A DNA stretch of 64,000 bases from G965220305 sp965220305 (GCA_965220305.1 OZ244817.1:3968001-4032000); one strand, 5' to 3'; shown: positions 24,317-33,914, numbered from the stretch's first letter. Notes: generated from the sequence alone by a model not told the origin. Made by a program: numbers and translations.

Positions 24317-26161
24317 CTAATCTAAGCTGGAGACTTGGGCCTCGGCGGGTGCTTCCCCCGTGGCCCTTTTTCTTTGTCCCCGGGTGGCCCGGGTCCGTCG
24401 GTGGGCCTCCGAGGAGATTCGTTGTAGCAACTCCACTTCCCGGTTCATGGCCTCTTGGGAATACTCGCTCTTCTCCCCCATCTGCCGGAATTTCTTGTAG
24501 CGAAGCTTGAGCAGTTTGCTCTCCGACATCTTGGATAGTTGGGCCATCTGCTTCATAATCGAGACCTGAATTCCTCTTACCGCTTCCTGTCGGTCGGTGT
24601 GCGCTCCGCCCTCGGGTTCCGGGGCAATCTGGTCGATTATTCCCAACTCCAAGCAGTCCCGAGCCGTTAGCATCAGCGCCGACGCCGCCTCCCGGTCCAG
24701 CGAGTGGTCGTTGGGATAAGGGCCGCCAATGTTGCGGTTCAGCGAGATGGGCGAGTATATCGAATACCGCTGCATTATGATGCGGTCGGACAACCCGAGG
24801 GCCAAGGCCCCCTCGCTGCCGCCTTCCCCGATTATCACCGAAACTATGGGGGTCGGCGCCTCGGCCATCATAGCCAGGGTATTGGCCACGGCGTTGCCGA
24901 TGCCCTGTTCCTCTGCTTCCAAGCCCGGATCGGCGCCCTGGGTGTCCACGAAGGTAATCAAGGGCAACTTGAAACGGGAGGCCAGGTTGATTATCCGCTG
25001 GGCCTTGCGCAGTCCCTCTGGGTAGACGTGGTACCTGTCTCCATCCAGGAGCGGCCTCCGTTGTTGCCCGATGGCTGCCACCGGGTCGCCGCACAAATAT
25101 CCCACGCCGCCTACAATAGAGCGGTCGTCGCCGTTCAGGCGGTCGCCCCGCAGCTCGATGAAGGGGTCCAACATGGCCCGCATGTATGCCATTGCCGATG
25201 GGCGTTCCGCCTGACGGGCCACGGTAACGGCTTCCCACGCCTCGGGATCGGGGCCATCCGGGAGGGACGCTTTCAGGAATTTTTTCTGGTCTCCCTTACC
25301 GGACTTTTGGTTGGTCAAGATGCTCAGCAAGGAGGCCAGCCTGGGTTGCAGGGCCTCCCGGTCGATTACGTTGTCCAGCAGCCCGTTATTGAGGTGGGCT
25401 TCCGCGGTGTGGGCGTCCAGGGGCAGGGGTTTCTTGGAGACCTCTTTAACCGTCCGCAGGGGGGCCAGCCCGATTAGCGAGCCGGGCTCGGCCAGAATAA
25501 TGTCCGCCAGATTGGCGAAGCTGGCGTAGGCCTGTCCGGTGGAAGGGTTGGCCAGCACCACGATGAAGGGGACCTTCTTTTCCCGTAGCCGATTGGCCGC
25601 CGTTACGGTCTTGGCCATTTGCATCAGGGATAAGACCCCTTCCTGGATCCGCACACCGCCACCCGTAACCAGCGCGACCAAGGGCATCTCTTGCCTGGCG
25701 GCGTTCTCCAGCGCCAGGGCCACCTTCTCACCGACCACGATGCCCATGCTGCCGCCCATGAAGCCGAAGTCCAGCACCACCAGGGTCACGTCGATGCCGT
25801 CAATCCGGCAACGCCCGGTTACCGCTGCTTCGGTCAAGCCGGTGCGGTTCTGGGTATGGGTCAGCAGGGTACGGTAGGGGGAGCGGCTGGCAAAGGACAG
25901 GGGAGACACCGAACTGAGGTACTTGTGGGACTCCTTAAAGCTGCGCCGGTCGGCCAGCAATTCTATCCGTTGTCGGGCCGACAGCGTGTAGTGAAAGCGG
26001 CAGTAGGGGCATACGCGGTAGGTCAGGTAGGCTTCCGACTCGCTGATTGGCTCCAAGCAAAGGAGGCATTGGTCGTGGACAGCGGAAAGGTAAACGTGTT
26101 CCAGGTCGTCGTTCTTGCCGAAGGAGTGTACCAGGAAGTTTGCCAGGTTTCTCAAAAACAC
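24317..26161 (-). CDS. Acetyl-CoA carboxylase carboxyltransferase, fused beta-alpha (AccD-AccA)
   Basis: A 614-residue single polypeptide with the beta half first. The AccD-type zinc ribbon is visible as C32-x-x-C35 and C51-x-x-C54, followed by the crotonase-like core with DFGFMGGSMGIVVGEK and VTGGGVRIQEG. From about residue 320 the alpha half follows: ERPSAMAYMRAMLDPFIELRGDR, TFVDTQGADPGLEAEEQGIG and EGGSEGALALG. It transfers CO2 from carboxybiotin to acetyl-CoA to give malonyl-CoA. In E. coli these are separate genes; fusion occurs in several phyla. Biotin carboxylase and carrier protein are elsewhere. Confidence 0.92.
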   Translation of the reverse strand: MFLRNLANFLVHSFGKNDDLEHVYLSAVHDQCLLCLEPISESEAYLTYRVCPYCRFHYTLSARQRIELLADRRSFKESHKYLSSVSPLSFASRSPYRTLLTHTQNRTGLTEAAVTGRCRIDGIDVTLVVLDFGFMGGSMGIVVGEKVALALENAARQEMPLVALVTGGGVRIQEGVLSLMQMAKTVTAANRLREKKVPFIVVLANPSTGQAYASFANLADIILAEPGSLIGLAPLRTVKEVSKKPLPLDAHTAEAHLNNGLLDNVIDREALQPRLASLLSILTNQKSGKGDQKKFLKASLPDGPDPEAWEAVTVARQAERPSAMAYMRAMLDPFIELRGDRLNGDDRSIVGGVGYLCGDPVAAIGQQRRPLLDGDRYHVYPEGLRKAQRIINLASRFKLPLITFVDTQGADPGLEAEEQGIGNAVANTLAMMAEAPTPIVSVIIGEGGSEGALALGLSDRIIMQRYSIYSPISLNRNIGGPYPNDHSLDREAASALMLTARDCLELGIIDQIAPEPEGGAHTDRQEAVRGIQVSIMKQMAQLSKMSESKLLKLRYKKFRQMGEKSEYSQEAMNREVELLQRISSEAHRRTRATRGQRKRATGEAPAEAQVSSLD

Positions 26162-26268
26162 TCACCAAACGGTAATAATACTGGTTAGGACTCGGCGCGC
26201 CGCTCGCCGGAATCTACAACAATGATACAGGGTGGCAACCAAAAAGGAAAGAAAACCGTCGGTTTACT

Positions 26269-26460
26269 CAGGGTCTTTCGATTTCCCGGTTAGGGACCAG
26301 CTTGGTGTGAGAGGCGTCTATTCACCCCCCACCGTCATTCCGGGGGAGGCCGGAATCCAGAGCGGGAGCCTGCGCTGGCCGGGGACTTCATACCCTTCGT
26401 TAGGTCTAATTTGCCCAACCGAGGCGGAGAGGCAACGGCGGTAACAATCGAAAGGCCGGT
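26269..26460. mobile_element. MITE-like element, family 2 (copy F)
   Basis: About 192 bp. The left end CAGGGTCTTTCGATT and the right end (reverse complement ACCGGCCTTTCGATT) match family 2 termini. The interior has CACCGTCATTCCGGGGGAGGC and CCTTCGTTAGGTCTAAT, also seen near 28801-28890. No target duplication is clear. Confidence 0.6.
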
Positions 26461-26519
26461 CGTCTACCCTGAGCTTCCGGCCAAGGGCGCGCCTGCTGCC
26501 TGGTCCCTTCGGCGGCGGT

Positions 26520-27749
26520 CTATTCCGACGCCTCCAGCTCTTGGGCGTAGCGCAGAATCTTCTCCCGCCGGTCCGGTCCAATTCCCCGGGTCTCCAGGTA
26601 GAGCCGCAATGCCTGCATGGTCCCGAGCCCATCGGCTGCGTCCGATTCCAGACGCGTCCGCCGAGTACCCTCTACCTCCCGGCTGATGGCGGCAATATAG
26701 TGGGCCGAGGTCAACGCTTGGCGGATGTCGGCTTCCCGTAGCTGAGATTCTCCCTGGGACGGCAGCGAAACGCGTACCCGCACCACCGCGTCGGCAACGT
26801 CCTTCCTGGCGATGGCTCGCAGCACCGCCTCGGTGGGGTCGGCTTCGCCCGGAGAGACCGGGGCGTCGATGGTAACGAAGGGCCGGGCCTTTACCCGGTG
26901 GAAGTCGAAGCCGACCATTCGCTCTCCCTGTGGGGCCGTCGAGTCCAGGTCCACCACGCAGAAACCCTTTTCATCACCCTCTTCGCTGAAGTCCACCCGC
27001 TGGAGGCTTCCCGAGTAAACCACCATGGGCGGGTCGTGCCGGAGCACCTGGTGCCGATGGATATGCCCCAGAGCCACGTATTCCAGTTGAGGGTGATGGA
27101 CCGCGCTGACCAATAGCACGTGGTCCTGCCCCAACATCATGGAGCGTTCCGTTCCCACGGTGGCCCCGTTGATGGTAGCGTGGGCGGCCAGGATGGCCGG
27201 GACTGTCGGGTCCAACTGCTGCACTCGATTGGCGATGGCGGCGGTCATCCGGTCCTGAATTTCCTCCCGGACCTCCTCGATGGACATTCCCCGGGAATCC
27301 TCGCGGCTCAGGATGCCGCCCCGTCGCGGCCAAGGCACGGCCACGACCTGCACCGGCCCGCTCCTGGTGGGGATGGAATAGTTTTGCAGGCTATCCCCGA
27401 TGTATACCCGGGGTACTTGCAGGGTTGGGAAGATTTCCACGGCGTTGGCGCGGCTGGCGGCGTTGGGCAGGTCGTGATTACCCACCAGCAGGAAGGTGGG
27501 TATGCCACCTTCCGATAGGCGAGCGAGCCGCCGGGCGAATTCCCGTTGATGGGTTTGGGAGGGGTCTCGGCCCTTGTATACGTCCCCAGCTAGCAGCACC
27601 AGGTCAACGTCGTTTTCCAGGGCAAAGTCCACCACCTGGTCCAGGGCAGCCAGAAAGTCGCCCAACCGGGTGGAAAGGCCAGTCGTGGGGTCGATGCGGC
27701 CGTAGTTTTCGACGCCAATATGCAGGTCGGAGAAGTGTAGTATATGCAA
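26520..27749 (-). CDS. Mre11/SbcD-type DNA repair nuclease subunit
   Basis: A 409-residue calcineurin-like phosphoesterase of the SbcD/Mre11 group. Metal-binding motifs in order: SDLHIG (7-12), AGDVYKGRDPS, VGNHD, AAHATINGA and GHIHRHQVL. After the nuclease core (to about residue 290) comes the capping domain. These proteins pair with an SbcC/Rad50 ATPase to open hairpins and process double-strand breaks; no sbcC follows (the next gene on this strand is accDA, beyond a MITE), so the partner must be elsewhere. Confidence 0.88.
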   Translation of the reverse strand: MHILHFSDLHIGVENYGRIDPTTGLSTRLGDFLAALDQVVDFALENDVDLVLLAGDVYKGRDPSQTHQREFARRLARLSEGGIPTFLLVGNHDLPNAASRANAVEIFPTLQVPRVYIGDSLQNYSIPTRSGPVQVVAVPWPRRGGILSREDSRGMSIEEVREEIQDRMTAAIANRVQQLDPTVPAILAAHATINGATVGTERSMMLGQDHVLLVSAVHHPQLEYVALGHIHRHQVLRHDPPMVVYSGSLQRVDFSEEGDEKGFCVVDLDSTAPQGERMVGFDFHRVKARPFVTIDAPVSPGEADPTEAVLRAIARKDVADAVVRVRVSLPSQGESQLREADIRQALTSAHYIAAISREVEGTRRTRLESDAADGLGTMQALRLYLETRGIGPDRREKILRYAQELEASE

Positions 27750-28011
27750 GGGCTCAGTCCTCGGTGCGGCAACCAGCGATGCATCCGCCGTCCCTGGTAT
27801 GGCGCTGGGTCCAGTCTGATAGCTGGTCCGGCGTTGCCGAAGGTCAGGGTCAAGTCAGTGTGTTTGGGCTGCGCCCAGTATAGCAGAACTTGGAAATATT
27901 CCGGCCATTGCCAGCCCTGTCGCCATGCCTGACGTTGACAATGGCTGTTGGTGTTCCTAGAATCGAGAAACCACCGTGTAATAGGCACTTCGGGTAAGAA
28001 GGCGGGCCGAT

Positions 28012-28713
28012 ATGACTTTGGTCAGACAATTATTTTCCTTGCAAGAACTTGACCTAGCTTTGGACATCATCGGAAACAAGACTGCCCTGGCGGAGAAAGA
28101 GTTGGAATTGCGCCTCTCCCTGGGAGACTTGGAAGCCTCTTTGGAGGCGGAAAAGCAGCAACTGACGGAGAACCAGGGCCAGCACCGGATACAGCAATTA
28201 GAAGTCGAAACTCTGCGGGAACGGTCGGGCCACCTGGACGCCGTCCTTTACAGCGGGGCCAGCACCAATCCGCGGGAACTGGAGAGTTTGGAGCAAGAGG
28301 CTACCAATGCCCGGGTGCGGCTGGAGCGCTTGGACGAACAGTTGGTAGAACTCGGCTTGCAGATGGAGCAGTCCCAGGGGAAGATCCAGGCGATGGAGCA
28401 GGAACTTAAGGATACTCGGTCGGCCTGGGCAATTCGCCGCGCCGAGTTGACCGAGGAAGTGAGCCAGCTAGCTGGCGAGAGAGACTCGCTATCCTCCCAA
28501 AGGGACCAATTGGCGGCCAACCTGGATGGTACCGAACTACAACAGTATGAACGGCTGCGTACCAGCAAGGGGGGCCGGGCTATTGCCAAGGTGGAAAGGG
28601 GACTCTGCCAGGTGTGCAACATGGCCTTGCCCTCGCAGCACCTCCAGCGTGTCCGTTCCGGCAGGCAGACAGTCCTCTGCAACAGTTGCGGTCGAATGCT
28701 CCTGCTGGGTTAG
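28012..28713 (+). CDS. Coiled-coil protein with C-terminal C4 zinc ribbon (CdsZ/DUF164-like)
   Basis: A 233-residue protein. Residues about 5-180 form a long charged coiled coil (LEAEKQQLTENQGQ, GASTNPRELESLEQEA); the end is a zinc ribbon with CQVCNMALP and CNSCGRMLLL. The pattern TNPRELESL in the middle is highly conserved in this family. Members are widespread but poorly characterised; nucleic-acid binding is likely. It is followed by rnpB, with a MITE between. Confidence 0.85.
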   Translation: MTLVRQLFSLQELDLALDIIGNKTALAEKELELRLSLGDLEASLEAEKQQLTENQGQHRIQQLEVETLRERSGHLDAVLYSGASTNPRELESLEQEATNARVRLERLDEQLVELGLQMEQSQGKIQAMEQELKDTRSAWAIRRAELTEEVSQLAGERDSLSSQRDQLAANLDGTELQQYERLRTSKGGRAIAKVERGLCQVCNMALPSQHLQRVRSGRQTVLCNSCGRMLLLG

Positions 28714-28740
28714 CCACTCCTGTTGGCTGCCGCCGCATTG

Positions 28741-28927
28741 CAGGGTCCAGTGATTATGCGGGAAGAGCCAGTTCTCCGTAACTGCTAGGCCACTACCCCC
28801 CACCGTCATTCCGGCGGAAGTCGGAATCCAGGGGTGGAGGGCCTGGGCTGGCTGGGGACTTGGACCCTTCGCCAGGTCATAAACTGCACTGCGCGGACGC
28901 GGAGTGGTGACCATTGAAAGACCAGCC
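28741..28927. mobile_element. MITE-like element, family 2 (degenerate copy G)
   Basis: The right end GGTGACCATTGAAAGACCAG matches the family 2 right terminus and is preceded by CACTGCGCGGACGCGGAG, as in the copy at 33455-33666. The core CACCGTCATTCCGGCGGAAG is present. The left end CAGGGTCCAGTGATTA is a poor match. No target duplication found. Confidence 0.5.
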
Positions 28928-28968
28928 GGCACATTCGGCGCTCCTTGACCACCTACTACCCGTATGCT

Positions 28969-29490
28969 AGAGTGCCCAAGGGAGACGCCCGAGCAGGCTG
29001 GGCGACCGCCGCTTCAACTTGTTGGAGGGGAGGAAAGTCCGGGCTCCACCGGACAGGGTGCTGGGTAACGCCCAGGCTCTTGCGGCGGTGGCAACGCCAC
29101 CGTAAGAGACGGAAAGTGGCACAGAAACATACCGCCGCCTACAGCAATTGCAATCGATTCCAGGTCTTCATTTAGCCAGAGTCGTTACCGGCGGTAAGGG
29201 TGAAATCGGGCGGTAAGAGCGCCCGGTCAACCGTGGCGACACGGTGACGGTCAAACCCCACCTGGAGCAAGGCCGAATAGGGGGACAATGGGGTCCGGCC
29301 CGTCCCCGGGTTGGCTGCTTGACCCCGATGGCAACATCGCCCGCCGCTGGCGGGCTGGGTGGCCGCCAGGCCATGCAGGGGCTAGATAGATGGTCGCCGT
29401 CCCGCCCGAGGGCCAGGGCAGCCCCCTTCGGAGGGCTAGGCCCGTAACGGCGGGATACAGGACCCGGCTTATAGGTCTGCTGGGCTCTCC
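28969..29490 (+). ncRNA. rnpB: RNase P RNA (catalytic RNA, A-type)
   Basis: Conserved blocks are present in order: GAGGAAAGTCCGGGCTCC (29030-29047), GGAAAGTGGCACAGAAA with CATACCGCC (29111-29136), GGTAAGGGTGAAA in the following helix, TAGATAGATGG near 29383, and the 3' block ACAGGACCCGGCTTATAGG. The ends are set by the P1 pairing of AGAGTGCCC (28969-28977) with GGGCTCT (29482-29488). About 520 nt, longer than the common 350-400 nt, because of enlarged peripheral helices. It removes 5' leaders from tRNA precursors. Confidence 0.93.
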
Positions 29491-29669
29491 CCACCAGGCT
29501 TCTTCCCCTCGGGGCAGTTCCCTGGCGCGTAGCCTCTTGATGACGCCCAGGGCTTCCCTTCCCGCGTGGGCTTGCCCTGTCGCGAGGTCAGAGCGGTTGG
29601 GCGCATTTCCGGCCCGTCATCGTCGTAAAGGCTTTCTCCAAAGATATTTGCCGGTTCTAAAGGTGCTCG

Positions 29670-30179
29670 ATGGGATACCATGAAGACGCCTGCGGCGCAG
29701 TCATAACCGGCCTGGAGGCCATCGGGGTGGAGTTCTTCATTCATATTCCCGATAGCTTCGGCGCGCCGGTGATAACCCACTTTGGAGACCGCCCCGACGT
29801 TAGGAGCTTTTCGGTGGCCCGCGAGGAGGAAGCCATCGGCATCGCCTCGGGGCTGGCCATGACCGGCAGGAAAGGGGTGCTCTTCTGCCAGGACGTGGGG
29901 CTGGGGAACTCCATGGTTGCCCTTACAACCTTTGCCACCGCCTATCACGTTCCCCTGCTGGTGCTGGCCATTCGCCGGGGCGGTTTTGGCGAATTCAATG
30001 CCGCCGTGCATACCTTCGCCGAAACCGCGGTGGATATGGTGGAGTCAATGAAAATCAAGGCCTCGGTCCTGGACTACCGCGTACCCTTTCCGGACTGGTC
30101 CAGGGCCATTGAGCAAGCCTACGATTACGCCCACATGACCCACCGCCCCATCGTCGTGTTCGTCAACCTGAAAGAGTGA
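29670..30179 (+). CDS. TPP-dependent decarboxylase, PYR (alpha) subunit; sulfopyruvate decarboxylase-like
   Basis: A 169-residue stand-alone PYR domain: VEFFIHIPDSFGAPV, REEEAIGIASGLAMTGRKG (with the catalytic-type glutamate that activates ThDP) and a C-terminal RPIVVFVNLKE. The PP domain is the next gene, 3 nt downstream of its stop. Two-subunit enzymes of this size are known for sulfopyruvate decarboxylase (ComD/ComE) and similar phosphonopyruvate decarboxylases. The substrate here is unknown; a 2-oxoacid is expected. A second pair lies at 40519-41644. Confidence 0.85.
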   Translation: MGYHEDACGAVITGLEAIGVEFFIHIPDSFGAPVITHFGDRPDVRSFSVAREEEAIGIASGLAMTGRKGVLFCQDVGLGNSMVALTTFATAYHVPLLVLAIRRGGFGEFNAAVHTFAETAVDMVESMKIKASVLDYRVPFPDWSRAIEQAYDYAHMTHRPIVVFVNLKE

Positions 30180-30182
30180 GGC

Positions 30183-30794
30183 TTGTTCCCCGTGGCCGTG
30201 CAGCGAATTGAGGCTTTAAGGCTCATTTCCCAGCAGTTTCCCGACAACCCGGTGGTCTTCACCTGCGGCTCCACCTGCCGGGAGATGGCGGCAGCAGACC
30301 GCCGCGAAAATCACCTGTACGTTGTGGACTCCATGGGCTTGGTAAGTTCCATTGTCCTGGGGCTCAGCCTGGGCTCTGAGGGTGAGCCGGGGCGTCGCGT
30401 GGTGGGCGTGGAAGGCGATGGCGGCATGTTGATGAACCTTAACTCCCTCACCACCATTGGGTACCTACAGCCCGCGAACCTCTTGTTGGTCCTGTTGGAC
30501 AACCAGAGCTATGCTTCCACCGGCGGGCAGGAGACCTTCACCACCCGCTTGGACCTGGCCGACATAGCCCAAAGTTGCGGGCTGCGCACCTGGCGGGCCC
30601 AGAGCCTGGAGGAACTGAAGCAGTCCATAGCCGAAGCGGAGGAGACCGAAGGGCCCGGGTTCATCCGCATGAAGATCGCCCCGGGAAACACGCCCGTCCC
30701 CCTACTGCTGGACGATCCGGTTACCTTGGGGTACCGCTTTACCCAGTGGCTTACCGCCAACTCCGCCGGTGGGGCGAACCCAGCACAGCCCTGA
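30183..30794 (+). CDS. TPP-dependent decarboxylase, PP (beta) subunit; sulfopyruvate decarboxylase-like
   Basis: A 203-residue stand-alone PP domain. The Mg/ThDP motif is intact: GVEGDGGMLMNLNSLTTIGY, then LLLVLLDNQSYASTGGQ (G-D-G ... D-N). Start is TTG at 30183, or GTG at 30192; neither has a strong ribosome site, so translation may be coupled to the alpha subunit. Together with that subunit it forms a complete alpha2beta2-type ThDP enzyme. The PHP and MaoC genes follow on the same strand and may belong to the same catabolic operon. Confidence 0.85.
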   Translation: MFPVAVQRIEALRLISQQFPDNPVVFTCGSTCREMAAADRRENHLYVVDSMGLVSSIVLGLSLGSEGEPGRRVVGVEGDGGMLMNLNSLTTIGYLQPANLLLVLLDNQSYASTGGQETFTTRLDLADIAQSCGLRTWRAQSLEELKQSIAEAEETEGPGFIRMKIAPGNTPVPLLLDDPVTLGYRFTQWLTANSAGGANPAQP

Positions 30795-30917
30795 ACAGGG
30801 TGTCGAAAATCGATTCCGCGGTTGATGAAAGAAGCGCCAACCGTTATGATGATTGCGGGAAGCTCCCGGCATACTGCTGCCAGATTTGGCCGGCCTTGGG
30901 GAGGCAATACTTCATCC

Positions 30918-31580
30918 ATGTACCTGGACCTGCATAGCCACTCGGTTTCTTCCGACGACTCCCGGGCCACAGTAGAACAATACCTGAAGTGGATTCAAGT
31001 GCTGCGCCGCCGTGGCCATGTCGTCGACGGGATAGTGCTGACGGAGCACCGCAAGTTCGACTTCGATAAGGACTACTCCACCCTGGCCGAGCAGTACGGC
31101 GTACTGGTCTTGAAAGGGTCGGAACTGGACACCCTGTACGGCCACTTCCTGGTCTACGGCGTTACCGAGGGTCTGGCCAAGGACATCGATTTCGGCAACG
31201 TGAGGACCGACGCCCGGGCGCTGATGCAGGCAGCCCGCCAGCACAACGCCATAGCCTACCCGGCCCATCCTGGCCGTTTTGGCATCGGCCTGGTGGACTA
31301 CATGGAACAGGGTGAAGTCTTCGAGGATGTGACCATCGTTGAGCTTTTGAACGGCGGTAGCCGGCGGGGGGAGAACGAGCGGGCTATGGAGTTGTGCCAG
31401 GAGAAAGGCTATCTGGGCACCGGCGCCAGCGATGCCCATCTTGCCAGCCACATCGCCACCTGCCTCACCGACTTCCGCGCCAATATTAGCAACGAGCAAG
31501 AATTGGTAGACGCCCTTCTTTCCGGGGATTTCCGCCCGGTGCGCCTCGAAGAAACCGGCGCTGCCGGTAACGCCGAATAG
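30918..31580 (+). CDS. PHP-domain metal-dependent phosphoesterase
   Basis: A PHP-family protein of about 220 residues: MYLDLHSHSVSSDDS opens the fold with the H-x-H metal motif; VLTEHRKFD, a KGSELDT glutamate, YPAHPGRFG and a late GTGASDAHL provide the other metal ligands. Members hydrolyse phosphate esters or nucleotides, such as histidinol phosphate or 3',5'-bisphosphonucleosides. The ATG at 30918 is preferred because the fold starts there, with GGGGAGG 14 nt upstream. The frame is open to 30822, overlapping nothing. Confidence 0.83.
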   Translation: MYLDLHSHSVSSDDSRATVEQYLKWIQVLRRRGHVVDGIVLTEHRKFDFDKDYSTLAEQYGVLVLKGSELDTLYGHFLVYGVTEGLAKDIDFGNVRTDARALMQAARQHNAIAYPAHPGRFGIGLVDYMEQGEVFEDVTIVELLNGGSRRGENERAMELCQEKGYLGTGASDAHLASHIATCLTDFRANISNEQELVDALLSGDFRPVRLEETGAAGNAE

Positions 31581-31622
31581 GGCCCGGGATGCCTCGGGCC
31601 GCCGAAACCAAGGAGTTTTAGC

Positions 31623-32072
31623 ATGGTAATGGAGCTGGACTACGACCGGTCACTTCACGGCAAGGAACACGAGGCCGGTCCCTTTGAAGTAACCAAGGAG
31701 ACCATCCAGGCGCTGTCCAAAAGCATCGGTGAGTCGAGTCCCCTTTGCTATGACGAGGCAGTGGCCCAGGCTGCCGGATATGCGGGGCTGGTGGCCCCTC
31801 CGACCCTGTGTACCCTTTTTGTGCGCAGGGTGGAATTGCCGGACATAAACCTGAAGTTTGGCCGAATGAGATTCCATGCCGGTCAGAGGGTCCAGCCCCG
31901 CGCTCCCATCGTTGCCGGGGACTCGTTGACCGCATCCTCCCACCTCAAGGATGTGTACGCCAAGACGGGACGCAGCGGTACCATGGTCTTCATAGTGTGG
32001 GAAACCACCCTGCGCAACCAGAAGGGGGAGGTTGTGGCGGACGTGCAGGAATCCTTCGCCGCCCGGGAGTAA
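31623..32072 (+). CDS. MaoC-like hydratase subunit, N-terminal type (FAS1_DH-like)
   Basis: A 149-residue hot-dog protein: ITKEETIQALSKSIGESSPLC-like opening (VTKETIQALSKSIGESS), YAGLVAPPTLCTLF and FHAGQRVQPRAPIVAGDSL. It resembles the non-catalytic half of heterodimeric (R)-hydratases such as mycobacterial HadA, with a second hot-dog protein encoded 3 nt downstream. Together they would hydrate or dehydrate an enoyl-CoA-type thioester. Confidence 0.82.
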   Translation: MVMELDYDRSLHGKEHEAGPFEVTKETIQALSKSIGESSPLCYDEAVAQAAGYAGLVAPPTLCTLFVRRVELPDINLKFGRMRFHAGQRVQPRAPIVAGDSLTASSHLKDVYAKTGRSGTMVFIVWETTLRNQKGEVVADVQESFAARE

Positions 32073-32075
32073 ACA

Positions 32076-32516
32076 ATGACACAGCCCAATTTTCCCTACT
32101 TCGAGGATGTTGAACTTGGGGACGAAATAGGTCCCATCGAACGGGTTGCATCCGACGACGATGTGCTGTCCTTCTGCCAAATCTGGGGTAATGACTTGCC
32201 CAATCGTTTCACCGACCAGGCCATCGCCGAAAGGTCGCGGCTGCCCGGCCCCATCGTCCCGGGTATAATGAGCATGGCCCTGATGGGCCAGCTTCTCACC
32301 GATTGGGCGGGTCCCGAGGGCGTCAAGGACCTGGACCTGGTATTCCGGCAGCCGGTGCCCCACAACCAACCCCTTCGGATTTCCGCCACGGTCACCGATA
32401 CTCGCCAGGAGGACGGCGAAAACCTGGTGGAGTGCGATATTCTGATGACCGGAACTCAGGGAGAACGCTACGTGGGAGGCACGGCCCTGTTGTCCCTCGA
32501 TAGCAGGCCCGAATAG
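32076..32516 (+). CDS. MaoC-like hydratase subunit, catalytic type
   Basis: A 146-residue hot-dog protein with the MaoC hydratase signature region ANRFTDQAIAERSRLPGPIV-like (NRFTDQAIAERSRLPGPIVP) and GIMSMALMGQLLTDW. The usual catalytic D-x-x-x-x-H appears altered: the D in FTDQAIAERSR is present, but the conserved histidine position is occupied by another residue, so activity is uncertain. Partner of the preceding subunit; the two stop/start codons are 3 nt apart. Confidence 0.8.
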   Translation: MTQPNFPYFEDVELGDEIGPIERVASDDDVLSFCQIWGNDLPNRFTDQAIAERSRLPGPIVPGIMSMALMGQLLTDWAGPEGVKDLDLVFRQPVPHNQPLRISATVTDTRQEDGENLVECDILMTGTQGERYVGGTALLSLDSRPE

Positions 32517-32532
32517 GAAGCGAGCTTCGCCT

Positions 32533-33450
32533 ATGCTGCACCGCCTTCGACAGATGGCCTTCTTGGTTCGGGACTTGGAAGAGGCCGGAGAGTTATACGG
32601 TCGCACTCTGGGTATGCGGCCCTGCCGCGCTGAAGAGCTTCCCCAGTACGGAATGCGTAACCTGGTACTACCCGCCGGAGAAGGGACTTTCATTGAGCTG
32701 CTCCAGCCCGTTTCCGAAGACTCGGCGTCGGCCCGGTTCTTGCAGCGTCGGGGAGAAGCCCCCTACCTGCTCATATTCGAGACCCGGGACTACGACCGCC
32801 TTATCCCCCACCTGAAGTCCAAGGGAGTGCGCATCACGGCGGAAAACCAGCGGGAGGGGTCCCGCTCGGCCTTCATCCACCCCTCTTCAACCAACGGAGC
32901 TTTCATGGAAGTTGTGGAGGTGACCGATCCCGGCAATCCCTGGCCCGCCGCCGGGCCCGACTGGCAGACCTCGGGCCAGCAACCCGGGACCCGCCAGCTA
33001 AAGCAGGTGGCGGTCTTGGTGCGCGACTTGGACCAGGCTACCCAGCGCTGGGGAGAGCTATTCGGTCTGCAGGCCACCAGGCGGTTCCAGATAAGTTTCA
33101 CCGACCTGGAAATCGTAGTTTTGCCCCTGGGCGACCGGAATACTTTTATCGAGTTGGCCCAGCCCACCAGCCCCGACACATCTTCGGCCAGGTTCTTGGA
33201 GCGGCACGGTGAGGGCATCTACCTTACCATCTACCAGATTGAAGATTCCCTGGCTACCGATGCCCACCTCCAGGGACAGAATATCCGCTATACCACCTCT
33301 CGCGTTACGGAGAACTACGTAAATCTGGGATTCAACAGCATCTGGTTGCACCCCGCTTCAATGAAGGGGGCGTTCATCCAGCTATCCCAGGTGTTGGACC
33401 CCGAGAATCCCTGGCCCCCCGCGGGCGATGACTGGTATCTGACTTCATAG
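32533..33450 (+). CDS. Tandem VOC-domain (glyoxalase/epimerase fold) protein
   Basis: A 305-residue protein of two similar VOC halves. The first is about residues 1-140 (LRQMAFLVRDLEEAGELYGR ... GTFIELLQPVSEDSASARFL) and the second about 155-300 (LKQVAVLVRDLDQATQRWGE ... NTFIELAQPTSPDTSSARFL), each ending NPWPxAGxDW. The repeats resemble methylmalonyl-CoA epimerase. One H/E metal position in the first strand of each half (usually H) is M or V, so metal binding may be altered. Likely co-transcribed with the MaoC pair (16 nt gap). Confidence 0.8.
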   Translation: MLHRLRQMAFLVRDLEEAGELYGRTLGMRPCRAEELPQYGMRNLVLPAGEGTFIELLQPVSEDSASARFLQRRGEAPYLLIFETRDYDRLIPHLKSKGVRITAENQREGSRSAFIHPSSTNGAFMEVVEVTDPGNPWPAAGPDWQTSGQQPGTRQLKQVAVLVRDLDQATQRWGELFGLQATRRFQISFTDLEIVVLPLGDRNTFIELAQPTSPDTSSARFLERHGEGIYLTIYQIEDSLATDAHLQGQNIRYTTSRVTENYVNLGFNSIWLHPASMKGAFIQLSQVLDPENPWPPAGDDWYLTS

Positions 33451-33454
33451 CAGC

Positions 33455-33666
33455 CAGGGCCTTTTGATTATTACCGCGCCGCTCATCACTCAGGCTTCGC
33501 TGAGTGCAGGGTCTGAGCTTGTCGAAGTACGGACTGTGAGCGAAGTAGAGACCCTGAGCGCCCTGCCAACATCAGCCTCCCACCCCTGGGCTGACCAGGG
33601 ACTTTAGACGCTCCGCTCAGAGCCTGCACTGCGCGAAGGCGGGATGGTGAAAATCGAAAGGCCCTG
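33455..33666. mobile_element. MITE-like element, family 2 (copy E)
   Basis: About 212 bp, starting CAGGGCCTTTTGATT and ending AATCGAAAGGCCCTG, inverted repeats of 15 bp with one mismatch. The interior includes GCTTCGCTGAGTGCAGGG and CACTGCGCGAAGGCGGGA. No direct repeat is seen outside the ends. It begins 5 nt after the VOC stop codon. A separate short repeat core, CTTTCCCGCGAAAGCGGGAA, lies at 33725-33744. Confidence 0.65.
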
Positions 33667-33914
33667 ATGTGCCGGTAGGACGATTGCAAAGTCCTTCCAT
33701 ACAGTGGAATATGCCCCCAACCCGTCTTTCCCGCGAAAGCGGGAATCCACAGTTCCAACCTTGGAGTCCTGCCATAACCGAGCGGACGGCGCGAATCGAA
33801 CAACTTCGCAATCGTCCTGGATGTGCCGGGGCAGTGATAGCCCATTCCATCACAATCCGCTAAACTGCATAGTCTGGGAATCAGCCAATTCTTGGTGTGA
33901 CGGAGAAGAGCGAA